A DNA stretch of 64,000 nucleotides, from positions 2,542,001 through 2,606,000 of the forward strand of contig NZ_JAUSXF010000001.1 of assembly GCF_030816475.1 (NCBI RefSeq). The letters are read 5' to 3'. This DNA comes from Arthrobacter pascens. GTDB lineage: Bacteria; Actinomycetota; Actinomycetes; Actinomycetales; Micrococcaceae. Within the stretch, counting starts at the first letter, position 1. Each line of letters starts with the position of its first letter. A program made the position numbers and the translations under genes. The notes under the pieces are model-generated. The model ran no database searches and was not told the DNA's origin. It was given only the letters and a program-made list of their open reading frames with translations. Shown in pieces: positions 34,181-45,800 of this stretch.

Positions 34181-34900
34181 CTAGCCCGTGGTCCCGCCGG
34201 AGCCACGCCACAGGCAGGCATCCACCTCAAAAGGCAGGAGCTGGTCCTGCTGCGCCATCAGGTTGGCACCGTGTGCGGTCACACGCCGCATGTAGTGGCG
34301 GCGGCAGAGGGTTTCGTAGCCCACCACCGGCTCATGCCCCTCGCCCCCGGCGGCGGTCTGGTCGACGGCCATGTCCACGTCTCCGACCACCACCTGGGCA
34401 CCTTCGATGACCATCACGCCATCGACCGTACGGGCGTTCTGTGTGGCCCGGCGCCCGCACCAGCACAGCGCTTCAACCTGGAGCACCTGGACCCGGTCGG
34501 CAAGTTCGATCAGCCGCTGCGAGCCGGGAAAAAGCCGCGTCCGGAAGTCCGCGGTGATTCCGAAAGCGAAAACGTCGACGTCGATCTCATCCACCACCCT
34601 GGCCAGCTGCTCCACCTGTTCCGGGGAATAGAACTGTGCCTCATCACAGATCAGGTAGTCCACCCGCTGGCCCCGCGTGCGCCGGTTGACCACCTCATCC
34701 CAGAAATCCATGCCGTCCACAACTTCCACGGCATCAGTTTCCAGGCCCAGCCGGCTCGATATCCTGGAACCGCCGGCGCGGTCGTTGCGGCTGAACCGTA
34801 CGCCGCCCCGTCCCCTGGCACGGTGGTTGTAGTCCATCTGCAATGCCAGCGTGGACTTTCCGCAGTCCATGGTTCCCGAGAAGAACACCAGCTCAGCCAC
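34181..34900 (-). CDS. tdk: Thymidine kinase
   Basis: 239 aa. It phosphorylates thymidine to dTMP in salvage. P-loop 'GTMDCGKST' near the N-terminus, 'DEAQF' (Walker B-like, with the catalytic Glu/Gln region), the zinc-ribbon Cys/His pattern in 'CWCGRRATQ' and 'ETLCRRHY', and the lasso loop between them. It is longer than the ~190 aa E. coli enzyme because of the C-terminal extension ('MRRVTAHGANLMAQQDQ...'). The start overlaps the stop of the upstream phosphodiesterase gene by 8 bp. It is convergent with sepH (2-bp gap). Confidence 0.93.
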   Translation of the reverse strand: MAELVFFSGTMDCGKSTLALQMDYNHRARGRGGVRFSRNDRAGGSRISSRLGLETDAVEVVDGMDFWDEVVNRRTRGQRVDYLICDEAQFYSPEQVEQLARVVDEIDVDVFAFGITADFRTRLFPGSQRLIELADRVQVLQVEALCWCGRRATQNARTVDGVMVIEGAQVVVGDVDMAVDQTAAGGEGHEPVVGYETLCRRHYMRRVTAHGANLMAQQDQLLPFEVDACLWRGSGGTTG

Positions 34901-36125
34901 GTCCGGTCTTCCTGCCTTCCGCCCTGAAGCACAGCAGCGGGACTTCGCGTTCGGCCTTGGTCAGTGATCCGTGCTGGCCCACTACCTCCATCGCCGTCGG
35001 CCGCACGCGGCGGGTGTCATACAGGGCCAGGGTGTCCCTCGCCGCGATCATCACGTCGCCGATGCGGGGCCCGACGGCGGGGCGCAGCGGCCCGAAAAGC
35101 CCTCCGGCCAGGGCCTCCTCCCGGGTAAAGGCCCAGACCCTCTCGCCAAAGCGGGCCCGCCAGGCGTCCAGCAGGCGCTCACGGCCGGCGGCATCCGTTG
35201 CGTCTTCAAGGTAGAGGTGGACCATCCGGGGCTCCCCCGCCGTGTGCCGCACCCCGTCGATGAGCGCCGGATCCTCCGCGAAATCAATCCTCTGCTGCTC
35301 AGGAACATCAAGCATGCCGTGGTCCGCGGTGAGCAGCACCACTGTTCCGGCCGGAAGCGAGGCGTTGAGCCGCCTGACGGTGGCGTCGAGTTCTTCAAGC
35401 TGGTGTTCCCACTGTTCGGACTGGCATCCGTAACGGTGGCCGGCCTTATCCAGTTCGTTGACGTAGAAGTACATCAGTGACGGCGAATTGGCTGCCATGG
35501 CTTCGGCTGCAGCGGCGGTGCGTGCATGGGCTGTCGTGGCGGAGATGAAGCGCCCGCCGCGCAGCGCCGCCCGGGTCATGGGCGAGTTGCCGAATTGCGG
35601 GAGGCTGACAGTGGTCACATCAACCCATGCGGCGGCCCGTTCGAGCACCGTGGGAAATGGCTGCCAGGCCAGGGGATCCACTCCGGCATCCCAGTTGCCC
35701 AGCATGTTGACCACCTTGTCCTGGTCCGGGTCCAGGACGTCGAAACCCACCAGGCCGTGCTGGCCGGGCACCAGTCCCGTGCCGAAACTTGCGAGCGCCG
35801 CCGCAGTTGTGGAGGGAAACGTGGAGTCGAGCCATACAGGGACCTCACCCTGCCCTGCCTGCATGACGGAGCGCAGGAACGGTGTATGGGCCGACTTCTG
35901 CTTCAGCAGGCTCCGGCCCAGCCCGTCTGCCACGACAACGCAGACACGAGAAGCCCTGGGAAGCCCAAGGGTGTTGACGAAGCCCTCCACTCCCAGGCTC
36001 GCCGCCGCGCTGGTCAGCACCTCGGCGATGGACCGCTGGCCGAAGGCAGGGGCCGGCGGCAGGTTCACCGTCAGCGGGTTTCTGTCAGGCGGCACTGCAG
36101 TGATGGTTTTTCCTTGCTCCGGCAT
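34893..36125 (-). CDS. Alkaline phosphatase superfamily protein (nucleotide pyrophosphatase/phosphodiesterase-like)
   Basis: 410 aa. The fold is shown by 'VVVADGLGRSLL' (metal Asp), the nucleophile Thr in 'STFPSTTAAALASFGTG', 'GQHGLVGF', 'NELDKAGHRYG' (metal Asp/His) and 'LLTADHGMLDV' (Asp-His). These are the metal and nucleophile sites of type I phosphodiesterases. No signal peptide is visible, so it seems cytosolic. Its ATG directly follows the TAA of the DUF5998 gene, and its end overlaps tdk, giving a three-gene operon. Substrate unknown; nucleotide sugars or NTPs are plausible given tdk. Confidence 0.88.
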   Translation of the reverse strand: MPEQGKTITAVPPDRNPLTVNLPPAPAFGQRSIAEVLTSAAASLGVEGFVNTLGLPRASRVCVVVADGLGRSLLKQKSAHTPFLRSVMQAGQGEVPVWLDSTFPSTTAAALASFGTGLVPGQHGLVGFDVLDPDQDKVVNMLGNWDAGVDPLAWQPFPTVLERAAAWVDVTTVSLPQFGNSPMTRAALRGGRFISATTAHARTAAAAEAMAANSPSLMYFYVNELDKAGHRYGCQSEQWEHQLEELDATVRRLNASLPAGTVVLLTADHGMLDVPEQQRIDFAEDPALIDGVRHTAGEPRMVHLYLEDATDAAGRERLLDAWRARFGERVWAFTREEALAGGLFGPLRPAVGPRIGDVMIAARDTLALYDTRRVRPTAMEVVGQHGSLTKAEREVPLLCFRAEGRKTGRG

Positions 36126-36872
36126 TTAGCGCTGCTGGTGTCCGCGGCTCAGGCGGTTTCCGAACACGCCGGCGCGGGGGCGGGGCTGGAGCGTCTGCCC
36201 CGCATGCAGCACGGGAGCGGTCGATCCGGTGTTCACTGCGCGGAGGGCGCGGGCGAAGAGTTTGGCGTCCTGGACTGCCTGGAGGCCGTCCGCCTCGGCG
36301 CTGATGCGCAGGACGATGTCCTCCTGGGCAATGGTGCCGCTGTAGCCGTGGTCCGCCTCGCACTGAGGATCGCCGCAGCTGGCCGGTCCCATGTCCAGCC
36401 TTTGGCCGCCGGACCACGCGATGGCCAGGGTGAGCTCCCGGACGGGGTCGGAGGGTTTGTAATTCTGCGGCTGGGCGTACATGTAGCTGAGTACAACCGA
36501 GCGGATCTGGGCGACGGGCACCGACTCGGTGGAGATTTGGGCGACGATCTGTTCGCCCGCTTCGTCGAGCTGCTGGTCGTCCACGTGGGTGATCACCAGC
36601 ATGTCCGACGTCAGGACCAGAACCGTAATGTGGCGACGCACTTCGGCCCGGTCAAAGTGTGTCTCCAGGTGCACCAGATGGGCGACGCAGTCGCGGCCAT
36701 CCAGGGCATCGTCAACCACGTCGGCCACAAGCCGGGGGTAGAAGCCTGCCTGCTGCAGCGCGCCGTCCAGGCTCTGGCCCTGCGCGCTGTGGCTGTGTGA
36801 GCTGTGGAGGCGGACTGCCTGGCTGTCATTGCCGGGCGTTGGGGGCACCGGCGTGGGAGGCTGTGAGCTCAT
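36126..36872 (-). CDS. DUF5998 family protein
   Basis: 248 aa. It resembles the actinobacterial DUF5998 family: 'SLDGALQQAGFYPRLVADVVDDAL' (in part) at about 34-55, then 'HITVLVLTSDMLVITHVDDQQ' (in part), 'VVLSYMYAQPQNYKP' and 'ASCGDPQCEADHGYSGT', with a Cys pair that could bind metal. No membrane segment. The stop TAA abuts the phosphodiesterase ATG, so they are probably translated together. Function unknown. Confidence 0.85.
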   Translation of the reverse strand: MSSQPPTPVPPTPGNDSQAVRLHSSHSHSAQGQSLDGALQQAGFYPRLVADVVDDALDGRDCVAHLVHLETHFDRAEVRRHITVLVLTSDMLVITHVDDQQLDEAGEQIVAQISTESVPVAQIRSVVLSYMYAQPQNYKPSDPVRELTLAIAWSGGQRLDMGPASCGDPQCEADHGYSGTIAQEDIVLRISAEADGLQAVQDAKLFARALRAVNTGSTAPVLHAGQTLQPRPRAGVFGNRLSRGHQQR

Positions 36873-36914
36873 TCCCCCATTTTCACAGATCGGCCGGGGA
36901 CATGCTAACTGCCG

Positions 36915-39596
36915 CTAGCCCAGCATGGCGCGCCTGGCACTGTCCGTGCGGTGTGCCGGGTTCCCGATCCGGACGTCCGCCGCGAGGATGGCCACGCCCC
37001 GGGTTCCGCACAGCACGGGGTTGAATTCCACCAGCGCTATCTCCGGATGGTTGTCCTTCATCCATGCCATCCTGCCGGCGAGCTCCTCCAGGGCGGCAAC
37101 GTCCACGGCAGGCAGGCCCTGGTAGCCAAAGAGCTTCCGTGCGGCCCGCGGAGCGCGGATGAAGTCCTTGACGTCGGCCGCTGAGAGCGGCGGCACCCGG
37201 TGCGCCCAGTCGTCCAGCAGGTTGACGGCATCACCGGCCAGCCCGAATGAGACCACCGGCCCAAGAAGCGGATCCTCAATGGCCCGGAAGGTGCAGGCCT
37301 GCCCGACGGGCGCCATGGACTGCACTTCCAGGGACGGCGAACCGTATGGCGACAGCGCCCGCCGCATCTGGACGATGTTCCGGCGCAGGGAGTCAGGGTC
37401 CTCGATGTCCAGGCGCACGCCGCCAAGGTCGAGCCGGTGGCGGAGGGACGGTTCGGTGGTTTTCAACGCCACAGGCCAGCCCAGCCTGTCCGCGGCGTCA
37501 ACTGCCTGCTCCGCAGTGTCGAAGCCCACGGATGGCAGCACGTTGATGCCATAGTGCCCCAGGAGCGACGCCGCGGCATCCGTATCCAGCTGCATGAGCT
37601 GCTCCCCGTGGACGTCGCGGAGCAGCCCGTCAAGCTGGACCCGCGCACGTTCGGGGTGGCAGCCGGCCGGTTCCGCAAAATGGCCCTGGTCACGCGCGAG
37701 CCACTCCGCATACCTGACGACCGCCGCGAGCGCGGCCACGGCCGCTCCGGCGTTGGAGAAACACGGGACCGGCTGGTCCTCGCCGACCATGCCCTCGACA
37801 TAAACCGACGGGTCCAGGATGCCCGTGAAGGCTGCCACCACCGGTTTACCGGCTTCAGCGGAGCATTCCGCCAGGACTTCGGCGATCTTCTCCACTGTCA
37901 GGCCCCTGGCCGGAAGCAGCGCCGCCACCATGGCGTGGACGGTGTCCGACGCGAGCACTGCCCGGAGACTGGCGCGCAGGGCCGGCAGCGCGAGGGACAT
38001 GCCGGCGTCGAGATCCACATCGGTGACCACCCGCTCAACCCCCAGGCCGTGCGCGGAGGCGCTGTCCGCCACCACCTTGCCGAGCGCCAGGGAATTACTG
38101 AAGACGGCCAGGTCCGGGCCCGCAGGCAGGGGCTGGCCTGACACGATCTGGGCCACGTCCGCCAGCTGTTCGACGGTCTCCACCCGGATCACGCCGGCCT
38201 GGCGCATCATGGCATCCAGGGCGCCGGCAGGCGCCTGCGTGGTCCGGACAGCGTGGCCCGGCGGCAGCCGCAGCCCCATCGACTCCGACTTGGCAACGAT
38301 CACCGGTTTGGTGCGGGCAAGCCGCCGCGCGAGACGGGAAAACTTGCGGGGGTTCCCGATCGACTCCAGGTAGAGCCCCACCGCGGTGGTGTCGGCGTCG
38401 TCCTCCCAGAACTGCATCATGTCATTGCCCGATACATCTGCCCTGTTTCCGGCGGAGAGGAAGGTGGATAACCCCAGCCTGCGCCGGCTGGATGCGGCGT
38501 AGAGGGAAACGCCGATCGCCGCGGACTGGCTGAAAAGCCCCAGGCCCCCGCGCGGCGGCAACGTGGGCGCCATTGACGCGTTCAATGACACCTCGGGATG
38601 GGCGTTGAGGATGCCAAGTGAGGCCGGCCCGATGACCCGCATGCCGTTGGCACGCGCCTTCCGGACCAGGTCCCGCTGGCGCGCGAGGCCGCGTTCGCCG
38701 TCGTCCGCGAACCCTGCCGAGACGATCACCATTCCCTTTACTCCCGCCGCGGCGCAGTCGTCCGCCACGGTGGAAACTTCCTCGTACGGGACTGCAATGA
38801 CGGCCAGCTGGACCGGCTCGGGAACGTCGGAGAGCCGGGCAAAGGACAGCATCCCCGCGAGCTCCAGGGCCTCCGGGTTGATGGCATAGACGGGACCCGG
38901 GAAGCCTCCTTCAACGATGTGCTCCAGCAGCTGGTAGCCGACGGTCCCCCAGCTGCGGCTGGCACCGATGACAGCCACGGACGACGGCGCCAGCAGGTCA
39001 CGCACGCTCCTCGCCTCTGCGCGGTGCTCGCGCGATTCCATGACGGCGCGGGATTTCTCCGTGGGATCGATGTCGAACTCCAGGCTGACCACGCCGTCGT
39101 CGAAGTGGCGTTTGACGTCATACCCGGCGTCGGAGAACACCATGAGCATTTTCCGGTTCTCGGGCAGCACCTCGGCGCTGAACCGGCGGATCCCGTTTTC
39201 ATGGGCGGCGGCGGCCAGGTGTTCCAGGAGGATCGAACCGAGGCCACGGCCCTGGTGGGCATCTGCGATGTTGAAGGCGACCTCCGCCTCTTCGGGATCA
39301 TCAAGCCTGTCGTAACGGCCGATACCAATGATTTCACCGCCGATGGTGATCACGAAGGCCACCCGGTCCTTGTGGTCCACTTCGGTGAAGCGCTTGAGTT
39401 CCTTGCTGGACAGCCTGGCCTTGAACGCAAAGAAGCGCATGTAGATTGAATTCTGCGACTGTCCTGTGTGGAAGGCCTGGACGGCGTCAGCATCCGCGGG
39501 CCGGATCGGCCTCAGGTGGGCGGTTCCGCCGTCCCTGAGGACGACATCGGCCTCCCAATGTTCCGGATATAAGCTGTCCCCGGGCCGATCCACCAT
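36915..39596 (-). CDS. GNAT acetyltransferase fused to NDP-forming acyl-CoA synthetase
   Basis: 893 aa with an N-terminal GNAT domain (about 15-175; acetyl-CoA P-loop around '[16 protein letters not shown]'). A CoA-binding Rossmann domain (about 200-330, '[20 protein letters not shown]'), succinyl-CoA-synthetase-like domains (about 345-640) and an ATP-grasp domain (about 665-880, '[19 protein letters not shown]') follow. This is the Pat/AcuA-like arrangement of bacterial protein-lysine acetyltransferases and ADP-forming acetyl-CoA synthetases, here with the GNAT part first. It may acetylate metabolic enzymes such as Acs or form acyl-CoA. Which activity dominates is unknown. It is divergent from parC, 78 bp away. 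Confidence 0.88.
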   Translation of the reverse strand: MVDRPGDSLYPEHWEADVVLRDGGTAHLRPIRPADADAVQAFHTGQSQNSIYMRFFAFKARLSSKELKRFTEVDHKDRVAFVITIGGEIIGIGRYDRLDDPEEAEVAFNIADAHQGRGLGSILLEHLAAAAHENGIRRFSAEVLPENRKMLMVFSDAGYDVKRHFDDGVVSLEFDIDPTEKSRAVMESREHRAEARSVRDLLAPSSVAVIGASRSWGTVGYQLLEHIVEGGFPGPVYAINPEALELAGMLSFARLSDVPEPVQLAVIAVPYEEVSTVADDCAAAGVKGMVIVSAGFADDGERGLARQRDLVRKARANGMRVIGPASLGILNAHPEVSLNASMAPTLPPRGGLGLFSQSAAIGVSLYAASSRRRLGLSTFLSAGNRADVSGNDMMQFWEDDADTTAVGLYLESIGNPRKFSRLARRLARTKPVIVAKSESMGLRLPPGHAVRTTQAPAGALDAMMRQAGVIRVETVEQLADVAQIVSGQPLPAGPDLAVFSNSLALGKVVADSASAHGLGVERVVTDVDLDAGMSLALPALRASLRAVLASDTVHAMVAALLPARGLTVEKIAEVLAECSAEAGKPVVAAFTGILDPSVYVEGMVGEDQPVPCFSNAGAAVAALAAVVRYAEWLARDQGHFAEPAGCHPERARVQLDGLLRDVHGEQLMQLDTDAAASLLGHYGINVLPSVGFDTAEQAVDAADRLGWPVALKTTEPSLRHRLDLGGVRLDIEDPDSLRRNIVQMRRALSPYGSPSLEVQSMAPVGQACTFRAIEDPLLGPVVSFGLAGDAVNLLDDWAHRVPPLSAADVKDFIRAPRAARKLFGYQGLPAVDVAALEELAGRMAWMKDNHPEIALVEFNPVLCGTRGVAILAADVRIGNPAHRTDSARRAMLG

Positions 39597-39674
39597 AGGC
39601 TTAGCCTAGTCAAAAACTCCCGCAGCACACCCCCAGCGCTGACACCAGTACCCCCAGAAGGATTTACCAGCCCC

Positions 39675-42197
39675 ATGGCCCGCCGCCAAAGTCCAGCCCC
39701 CGCAGTGGATTCCAGCCAGGATTACACCGAGAACATCGTGGACATCGACGTCACGTCCGAGATGGAAGGCTCCTTCCTGGAGTATGCCTACTCGGTGATC
39801 TACTCCCGGGCGCTGCCAGATGCCCGGGACGGCCTCAAGCCGGTCCAGCGCCGCATTCTCTACATGATGAGCGAGATGGGCTTGCGCCCGGACCGCGGCC
39901 ACGTCAAGAGTGCCCGGGTGGTGGGCGAGGTGATGGGCAAGCTCCACCCCCACGGAGACACGGCGATCTACGATGCCCTGGTCCGCATGGCCCAGGACTT
40001 TTCGCTGCGGCTGCCGCTCATTGACGGGCACGGCAACTTCGGATCGCTCGACGACGGCCCGGCGGCTCCCCGCTACACCGAGGCCCGCCTGGCGGCTGCC
40101 GCGCTGACGCTCACCGACCACCTTGACGAAGACGTGGTGGACTTTGTCCCGAACTACGACAACCAGCTGACCCAGCCCGATGTGCTCCCGGCAGCCTTCC
40201 CCAACCTGCTGGTCAACGGGGCCACGGGCATCGCCGTCGGAATGGCCACCAATATGGCCCCCCACAATCTGGTCGAGGTCATCTCCGCCGCCCGGCACCT
40301 GATTGCCCATCCGGACGCGACGCTCGATGACCTCATGCGGTTCGTTCCGGGACCCGACCTGCCCACAGGCGGACGCATTGTGGGGCTGGACGGGATCCGC
40401 GATGCCTATGCCACCGGACGCGGCTCGTTCAAGACCCGGGCGAAGGTGGAGGTCGAGCAGCTTTCGGCCCGCCGCACAGGCCTCGTGGTCACGGAACTGC
40501 CGTACATGGTGGGGCCGGAAAAGGTCATCGAGAAAATCAAGGACGCCGTCAACGGCAAAAAGCTGACAGGCATCAGCGACATCGTTGACCTGACCGACCG
40601 CAAGCACGGCCTGCGTCTGGTCATCGAACTCAAGAACGGGTTCAACCCTAATGCCGTGCTCCAGCAGCTCTACCGCTACTCCCCCATGGAAGACTCCTTC
40701 GGTATCAACAATGTGACGCTGGTGGACGGGCAGCCGCAGACCCTGGGGCTGGTGGAGCTGCTCTCCGTCTACGTGGGCCACAGGATCGACGTCGTGCGGC
40801 GCCGGACCGCCTTCCGGCTGGGCAGGAAGAAGGACCGCCTTCACCTCGTGGAGGGCCTCCTCATTGCCATCGTGGACATTGACGAGGTCATCCAGATCAT
40901 CCGTTCCTCCGACGAAGCTGCCGCCGCCCGGGTTCGGCTGATGTCCATTTACGACCTCTCGGAGATCCAGGCGAACTACATCCTGGAACTCCGGCTCCGC
41001 CAGCTGACCAAGTACTCGCGGATCGAGCTGGAGAAGGAACAGGATGAGCTGCGCCGCGAGATCGCGGAGCTTGAGGCGATCCTTGGATCGGAGCAGCGGC
41101 TGCGCGAGCTCGTATCCGATGAGCTGGGCGAGATTGCCGAAAAGTACGGCACCCCGCGCCGTACCGTGCTGCTGGAATCGGAAGCTGTCTCTCCCACCGT
41201 GGCAGCTGCGCTGGCGGCGTCCAACGGCAAGGGCAAGGCCGCCCCGCTGGCGCTGGAGATCGCCGACGATCCCTGCTGGGCGATCCTGACGGCATCCGGC
41301 CAGGTGGCGCGCACCTCCAACCAGGAGGCCCTTGCCGAGTCCGGCCCCCGGTCAAAGCACGACGTCTTCCTGTCAGTGGTGAGGACCTCCGCGCGCGGGG
41401 AAATCGCCGGCGTCACGTCCCAGGGGCGCATGTTGCGCCTGCAGGTGATGGACATGCCGGTGCTGCCCCCGATGTCAGGTCTGCCCAACCTTGCCGGCGG
41501 CGTCCCGGCGAAGGATTTCATCACACTGCTGAAAGGCGAATCGCTCGTCGCGTTTGCCCCGCTTGATGAGGTCCTGGCCATCGGAACCGCGCAGGGTGTG
41601 GTCAAGCGCGTGCAACCCGACTATCCGCTGAACCGCGAGGACTGGGAAATCATCGCCCTCAAAGACAAGGACTCGGTGGTGGGCGTGGCCCCGGCCGGTT
41701 CCGAGGACACTGATCTGGTGTTTCTGACCCGGCAGGCGCAGCTGCTCAGGTTCGGCGCTGCCCAGGTCCGGCCGCAAGGCCGGACTGCCGGCGGCATGGC
41801 AGGCATCAAGCTGTCCGATGACGACCAGGTGCTCTTCTTCAGCGCCGTGAAGCCAGAGGACGACGCCGCCGTGGTGGTCACCATCGCAGGCACCACCGGC
41901 GCCCTGCCCGGGACAGCCCCGGGAACCGCGAAAGTGACGGCGTTCTCCGAATACCCTGCCAAAGGCCGTGCCACGGCAGGCGTCCGCGCGCACAGGTTCC
42001 TCAAGGGCGAGGACACGCTGTTGCTGGCCTGGGCCGGACACGGTCCGGCGAAGGCGTCATCGCTCGCCGGCGTCGCCCGGTCCCTGCCGCAGGAGCACGG
42101 AAGGCGCGACGGCTCCGGCATTCCGCTGTCCCAGCCCGTGGAGGTGGTGGGACCTGCCATGGCGTGGCTGGATCAGGCCCCGCCGGATCCGGCCTAG
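39675..42197 (+). CDS. parC: DNA topoisomerase IV subunit A
   Basis: 840 aa; type IIA topoisomerase breakage-reunion subunit for decatenating replicated chromosomes. The winged-helix region has the quinolone-resistance-determining sequence '[17 protein letters not shown]', and the catalytic tyrosine is Tyr134 in '[10 protein letters not shown]'. A coiled-coil/tower region is at about 360-500, and the beta-pinwheel C-terminal domain follows ('[15 protein letters not shown]', '[14 protein letters not shown]'). No clear GyrA box (QRRGGKG) is present, which favours ParC over GyrA. The partner parE lies 8.5 kb away on the other strand at 50701-52809. The DinB-like gene follows after 9 bp. Confidence 0.9.
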   Translation: MARRQSPAPAVDSSQDYTENIVDIDVTSEMEGSFLEYAYSVIYSRALPDARDGLKPVQRRILYMMSEMGLRPDRGHVKSARVVGEVMGKLHPHGDTAIYDALVRMAQDFSLRLPLIDGHGNFGSLDDGPAAPRYTEARLAAAALTLTDHLDEDVVDFVPNYDNQLTQPDVLPAAFPNLLVNGATGIAVGMATNMAPHNLVEVISAARHLIAHPDATLDDLMRFVPGPDLPTGGRIVGLDGIRDAYATGRGSFKTRAKVEVEQLSARRTGLVVTELPYMVGPEKVIEKIKDAVNGKKLTGISDIVDLTDRKHGLRLVIELKNGFNPNAVLQQLYRYSPMEDSFGINNVTLVDGQPQTLGLVELLSVYVGHRIDVVRRRTAFRLGRKKDRLHLVEGLLIAIVDIDEVIQIIRSSDEAAAARVRLMSIYDLSEIQANYILELRLRQLTKYSRIELEKEQDELRREIAELEAILGSEQRLRELVSDELGEIAEKYGTPRRTVLLESEAVSPTVAAALAASNGKGKAAPLALEIADDPCWAILTASGQVARTSNQEALAESGPRSKHDVFLSVVRTSARGEIAGVTSQGRMLRLQVMDMPVLPPMSGLPNLAGGVPAKDFITLLKGESLVAFAPLDEVLAIGTAQGVVKRVQPDYPLNREDWEIIALKDKDSVVGVAPAGSEDTDLVFLTRQAQLLRFGAAQVRPQGRTAGGMAGIKLSDDDQVLFFSAVKPEDDAAVVVTIAGTTGALPGTAPGTAKVTAFSEYPAKGRATAGVRAHRFLKGEDTLLLAWAGHGPAKASSLAGVARSLPQEHGRRDGSGIPLSQPVEVVGPAMAWLDQAPPDPA

Positions 42198-42206
42198 ACT
42201 GCTGCC

Positions 42207-42725
42207 ATGCCAATCGTTCCTGATGAAAAAGACTGGACGTGGGTGCTTTCCCGGCAGTGCCCCCAGTGCTCGTTTGACTCCTCCACCGCTACCCCTGCGA
42301 CGGTGGCGAGGACTGTGCAGAACCTGCTCCCGCGCTGGCGGGCAGTCCTCCGGCGGCCTGACGTTGCCGAGCGTCCGGACGAGGACACCTGGTCAGCTTT
42401 GGAGTACGCCTGCCACGTCCGCGATGTCTTCAGTGTCTTTGACCAGCGACTGAACCTCATGCTGGACAGTGACGGGGCCCGGTTTGAGAACTGGGACCAG
42501 GACCTGACAGCTACCGAAAAGGGCTATGCCAACGCCGATCCGGCCGTGGTCAGCGCCGAGCTGACCGCCGAAGGCATGCAGGTCGCGGAGTCGTTTGCCG
42601 GTACCCGCGAGGCGGAGTGGGGACGGAAGGGACTGCGGAGCAACGGCTCCGAATTCACAGTCCTGACGCTGGCACAGTATTTCCTGCACGACGTCGTCCA
42701 CCACCTCCACGACGTGGATGGCTAG
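42207..42725 (+). CDS. DinB-like/maleylpyruvate-isomerase-fold protein
   Basis: 172 aa. Helical-bundle pattern with three spaced histidines as in the DinB/YfiT metalloenzyme superfamily: 'WSALEYACHVRDVFSVFDQRL' (in part) and the C-terminal 'HDVVHHLHDVDG'. Members often bind Zn or Ni and some are thiol-dependent (mycothiol or bacillithiol) transferases. Here mycothiol is plausible because the organism is an actinobacterium, but no substrate is indicated. It starts 9 bp after parC. The stop codon marks the start of a 15-bp tandem-repeat tract. Confidence 0.8.
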   Translation: MPIVPDEKDWTWVLSRQCPQCSFDSSTATPATVARTVQNLLPRWRAVLRRPDVAERPDEDTWSALEYACHVRDVFSVFDQRLNLMLDSDGARFENWDQDLTATEKGYANADPAVVSAELTAEGMQVAESFAGTREAEWGRKGLRSNGSEFTVLTLAQYFLHDVVHHLHDVDG

Positions 42726-42794
42726 ACTGTGGACGGCTAGTTGCCTGATGGCTAGTTGCCGGATCGCCAGTCGCGGGACGGCCACTCTAGGAAC
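42720..42794 (+). repeat. 15-bp degenerate tandem repeat spanning the DinB-like stop codon
   Basis: Five units of 15 bp: GGCTAGACTGTGGAC, GGCTAGTTGCCTGAT, GGCTAGTTGCCGGAT, then two diverged units CGCCAGTCGCGGGAC and GGCCACTCTAGGAAC. The first three each carry GGC-TAG in the frame of the upstream gene, so the gene's own stop codon appears to have been tandemly duplicated into the convergent gap before cydDC. Confidence 0.65.
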
Positions 42795-42822
42795 GCGCAG
42801 GAGATGAGCCGGCCGGGGAGCA

Positions 42823-45800
42823 TCATCCCGCTGCCAGGGCAGCTTCCCGACGCTCCGAGGCTCCCGGGAGTTCCAGCCGGGCGTCGTCCGGGTCGATGTC
42901 ATCCGGATTGTGCGTCACCAGCACCACCGTGCGGTCTTTCAGCCCGGCCCGGAGGTCCGCAAGCATGGCGCGGCCTGCCTCGGCGTCCAGATGGGCTGTT
43001 GGTTCATCGAGCAGGATCACTTCCGCTCCGGTCATCAGGGTCCGGGCGACTGCCAGGCGTTGGCGTTCGCCTCCGCTGAGGAAGGATCCCCCCGGTCCGA
43101 TCCGGGTGTCCAGCCCTGCAGGCAGCCGCGACACCAGTCCGCTGAGTCCGACGGCGGCCACCGCCGCTTCCAGCTGCCGGTCAGGGGACTCGGCCGTCGC
43201 TGGTCCGGGGCGTCCGAGAAGAAGGTTGCCCCGGAGCGTGGAGTCGAAGAGATGGGCCTCCTGCGGACACCAGGCAGCGGTACCCGTGACCCGTACACTG
43301 CCGCCGGACGCGGGAAGGAAACCAAGCAGGACAGAAAGCAACGTGGATTTCCCGCCACCGGACGGACCCGTGACAGCCAGCCAGCGACCGGGGGCGGCTT
43401 CCGCGGACACGTCAGAAAACACCGCTGTGCCGCCAGGCCATGCCGCCCCGGCATTCGTCAGCTCGACGCCCGGGGCCCCGCCCGCGCGGGCCGGGACATC
43501 CTGTAACCCGTCCCCCTGCGGATCAGCAGAACGGCTCCTGCCGGACGTTCCGTCTCCCAGCACTCCCGATTCCGTAATCCGGCGCAGCACTGTCCGGAGA
43601 GCCGGAAACTGGCGCACCGCCGTCGTCATGGCCGCATAGGGTTCAACGAGCGCCAGCTGGAGCAGGACAATAACGGCGGCGGTGGCGGGCGGAAGGGCAC
43701 CGCCGATCACCTGCGGCGCCGCCAGCACAGCGCTGGCCAGGGCGGCCGTTCCGCAGGCCGCGGTGGTGATGGCCTGGCCGAGGCCCTCCGCCCAGGCGGA
43801 GCGTTGCGCAGCCCCGGTGGCGGCACGGTCCTGCCTTTGCAGCCCGGTGAGGACGGCGCGGGCGACGCCGTTCGCGTGAAGCTCCGCCCGCGCGTCGAGT
43901 GCCGCAGATGCGCTGCGGAGGACCCGGGACCGCAGGTTCTGTTCAGCGGCGGCGGACATCCTGTCGCCCCACAGGGCGGCGGCCGGGGCCACGAGCACGC
44001 TCACAGCCGCGGCAGCAGCGATGGCCGGAAAGGCCGCCGGAACCAGCACAGCTGTGCCCGCCAGTGCCCCTACGGCAACGGCCACGGCTGTCAGCGGCGG
44101 CAGGACCACGCGCGGGAGCAGGTCACGGACTGTGTCGACGTCGTCAATCACCGTGCCCAGGACGTTGCCGCCCTGCAGCAGCCGCCGGAGCGACAGCGCG
44201 CGCCGGCTCAATGCTTCCCAGAGCGTGCCCCGCAGCCTGGTCAGGGCAGCGAAAACGGAGTCATGCAGCAGGAGCCGTTCCCAGTAGCGGAGGACTGCAC
44301 GCCCGATCCCGAAGAAGCGGACCCCGACGATCGCGGTGAGCAGGTAGAGGATCGGGGGCTGCTCGGCAGCCCTGATGATGAGCCAACCGGACAGTCCGGA
44401 CAGGGCGACGGCGAATATGGCCGCCAGGATCCCCACCACGGCGGCTCCGGAGAAACGTCCGGCAACCGGTGCGAGCAGCCGGGCCAGGAGACGGAAAGTC
44501 GGGGCGTGCCGCTGCTCCTCTTCGACGGACCCGTTCGACGCCGGCTCGATCCGAGGCGGCGAAGCCTCCTCCGTCATGGCGTGGCTAGCAACGTATGCCT
44601 CAGGCTGGGGCTCTGGCCGCGTAAGGCCCCGGGGAGAGACGGGAACCAAGTGGTCGGCCAGCGCACGGGTCTGGGCGTCGTGTGCCACCAGGATGACCGT
44701 GACGCGTCCGCGGAGGGCAAGGATTGCCTGCTGCACCTTCGCCGCCGATGCTCCATCCAGGTGCGCGGTGGGTTCATCGAGAAGGAGCACCGTTGCCCCT
44801 GCCCTGATTCGTGCAAGGCCCCGCGCCAGGGCCACGCGGCGCAGCTCGCCCGGACTCAGTTCGGCCGGGTGCTTTCCCGCAAGATGCCCGGCAGCGGCTT
44901 CGGACAGGCACAGCCGGGCATCGGCCTCGGCAGTTTTGGCAGAGGCCTCTGTCGTCTCTGTTCCGGCAGTCTCTGTTCCGGCCGTCAGATAAAGCAGGAC
45001 CTCATCCAGGACGGTATCCGCGACCATGACCGGATGCTGCGGCACCCAGGCGACAGCGCCGCGGTTGAGGCCCGAGATCCGGCCCGTGACGGACGTTCCG
45101 GCACCGTTCCCCACGGTTCCGGCCAGGACGCCCAGGACGGTGCTCTTGCCGGCCCCGCTGGGACCGTCCAGGGCAGTGATTTCGCCATGCGGCGCTGTGA
45201 AAGCAATGGGCCCGACGGCGGGAACAGACCGCCCGGGAAAGGTGACGGTCAGCTCCGTGACAGTCACTCCGGCGGAGGTCGCGGAAAGCCGGGGGCCGCC
45301 GTCGTCCGCTACCGCATTGTCCGGCGTTCCGTCGCCGCCGGACAGCGCCTGCGGTTCCGGCGCGTTCGTGACTGCCCTGGTCTCGGCGAGCGCAGCCCTG
45401 CCGTCATCGCTCGCGTGGTGCGCGGTCCCGAGTTCACGGAGGGGCAGGTAGCAGTCCGGAGCCAGGATCAAAGCCAGGAGACCGGCCTCCAGCGCCATCT
45501 CGCCGTGCACCAGGCGTACGCCGATGAAGACCGCCACCACGGCCACGGAAATCGTCGCGATCAGCTCAAGCGCCAGCGCTGACAGGAAGGCGGTGCGCAG
45601 GGTGGCCATGGTTTTGGACCGGTACTGCTGCGAGATTTCCTCCAGTGCCTTGCGCTGCGCCGTGGCACGCCCGAGGCCGACCAGGACGGGCAGACCCTTG
45701 GCCAGCTCCAGCATGTGGGCGGACAACCGGCCAAGGGTGGCCTGCGCCTCCTGGACGTTCTCCTGTGTGTAGCGGCCGATCAGAACCATGAACAGCGGAA

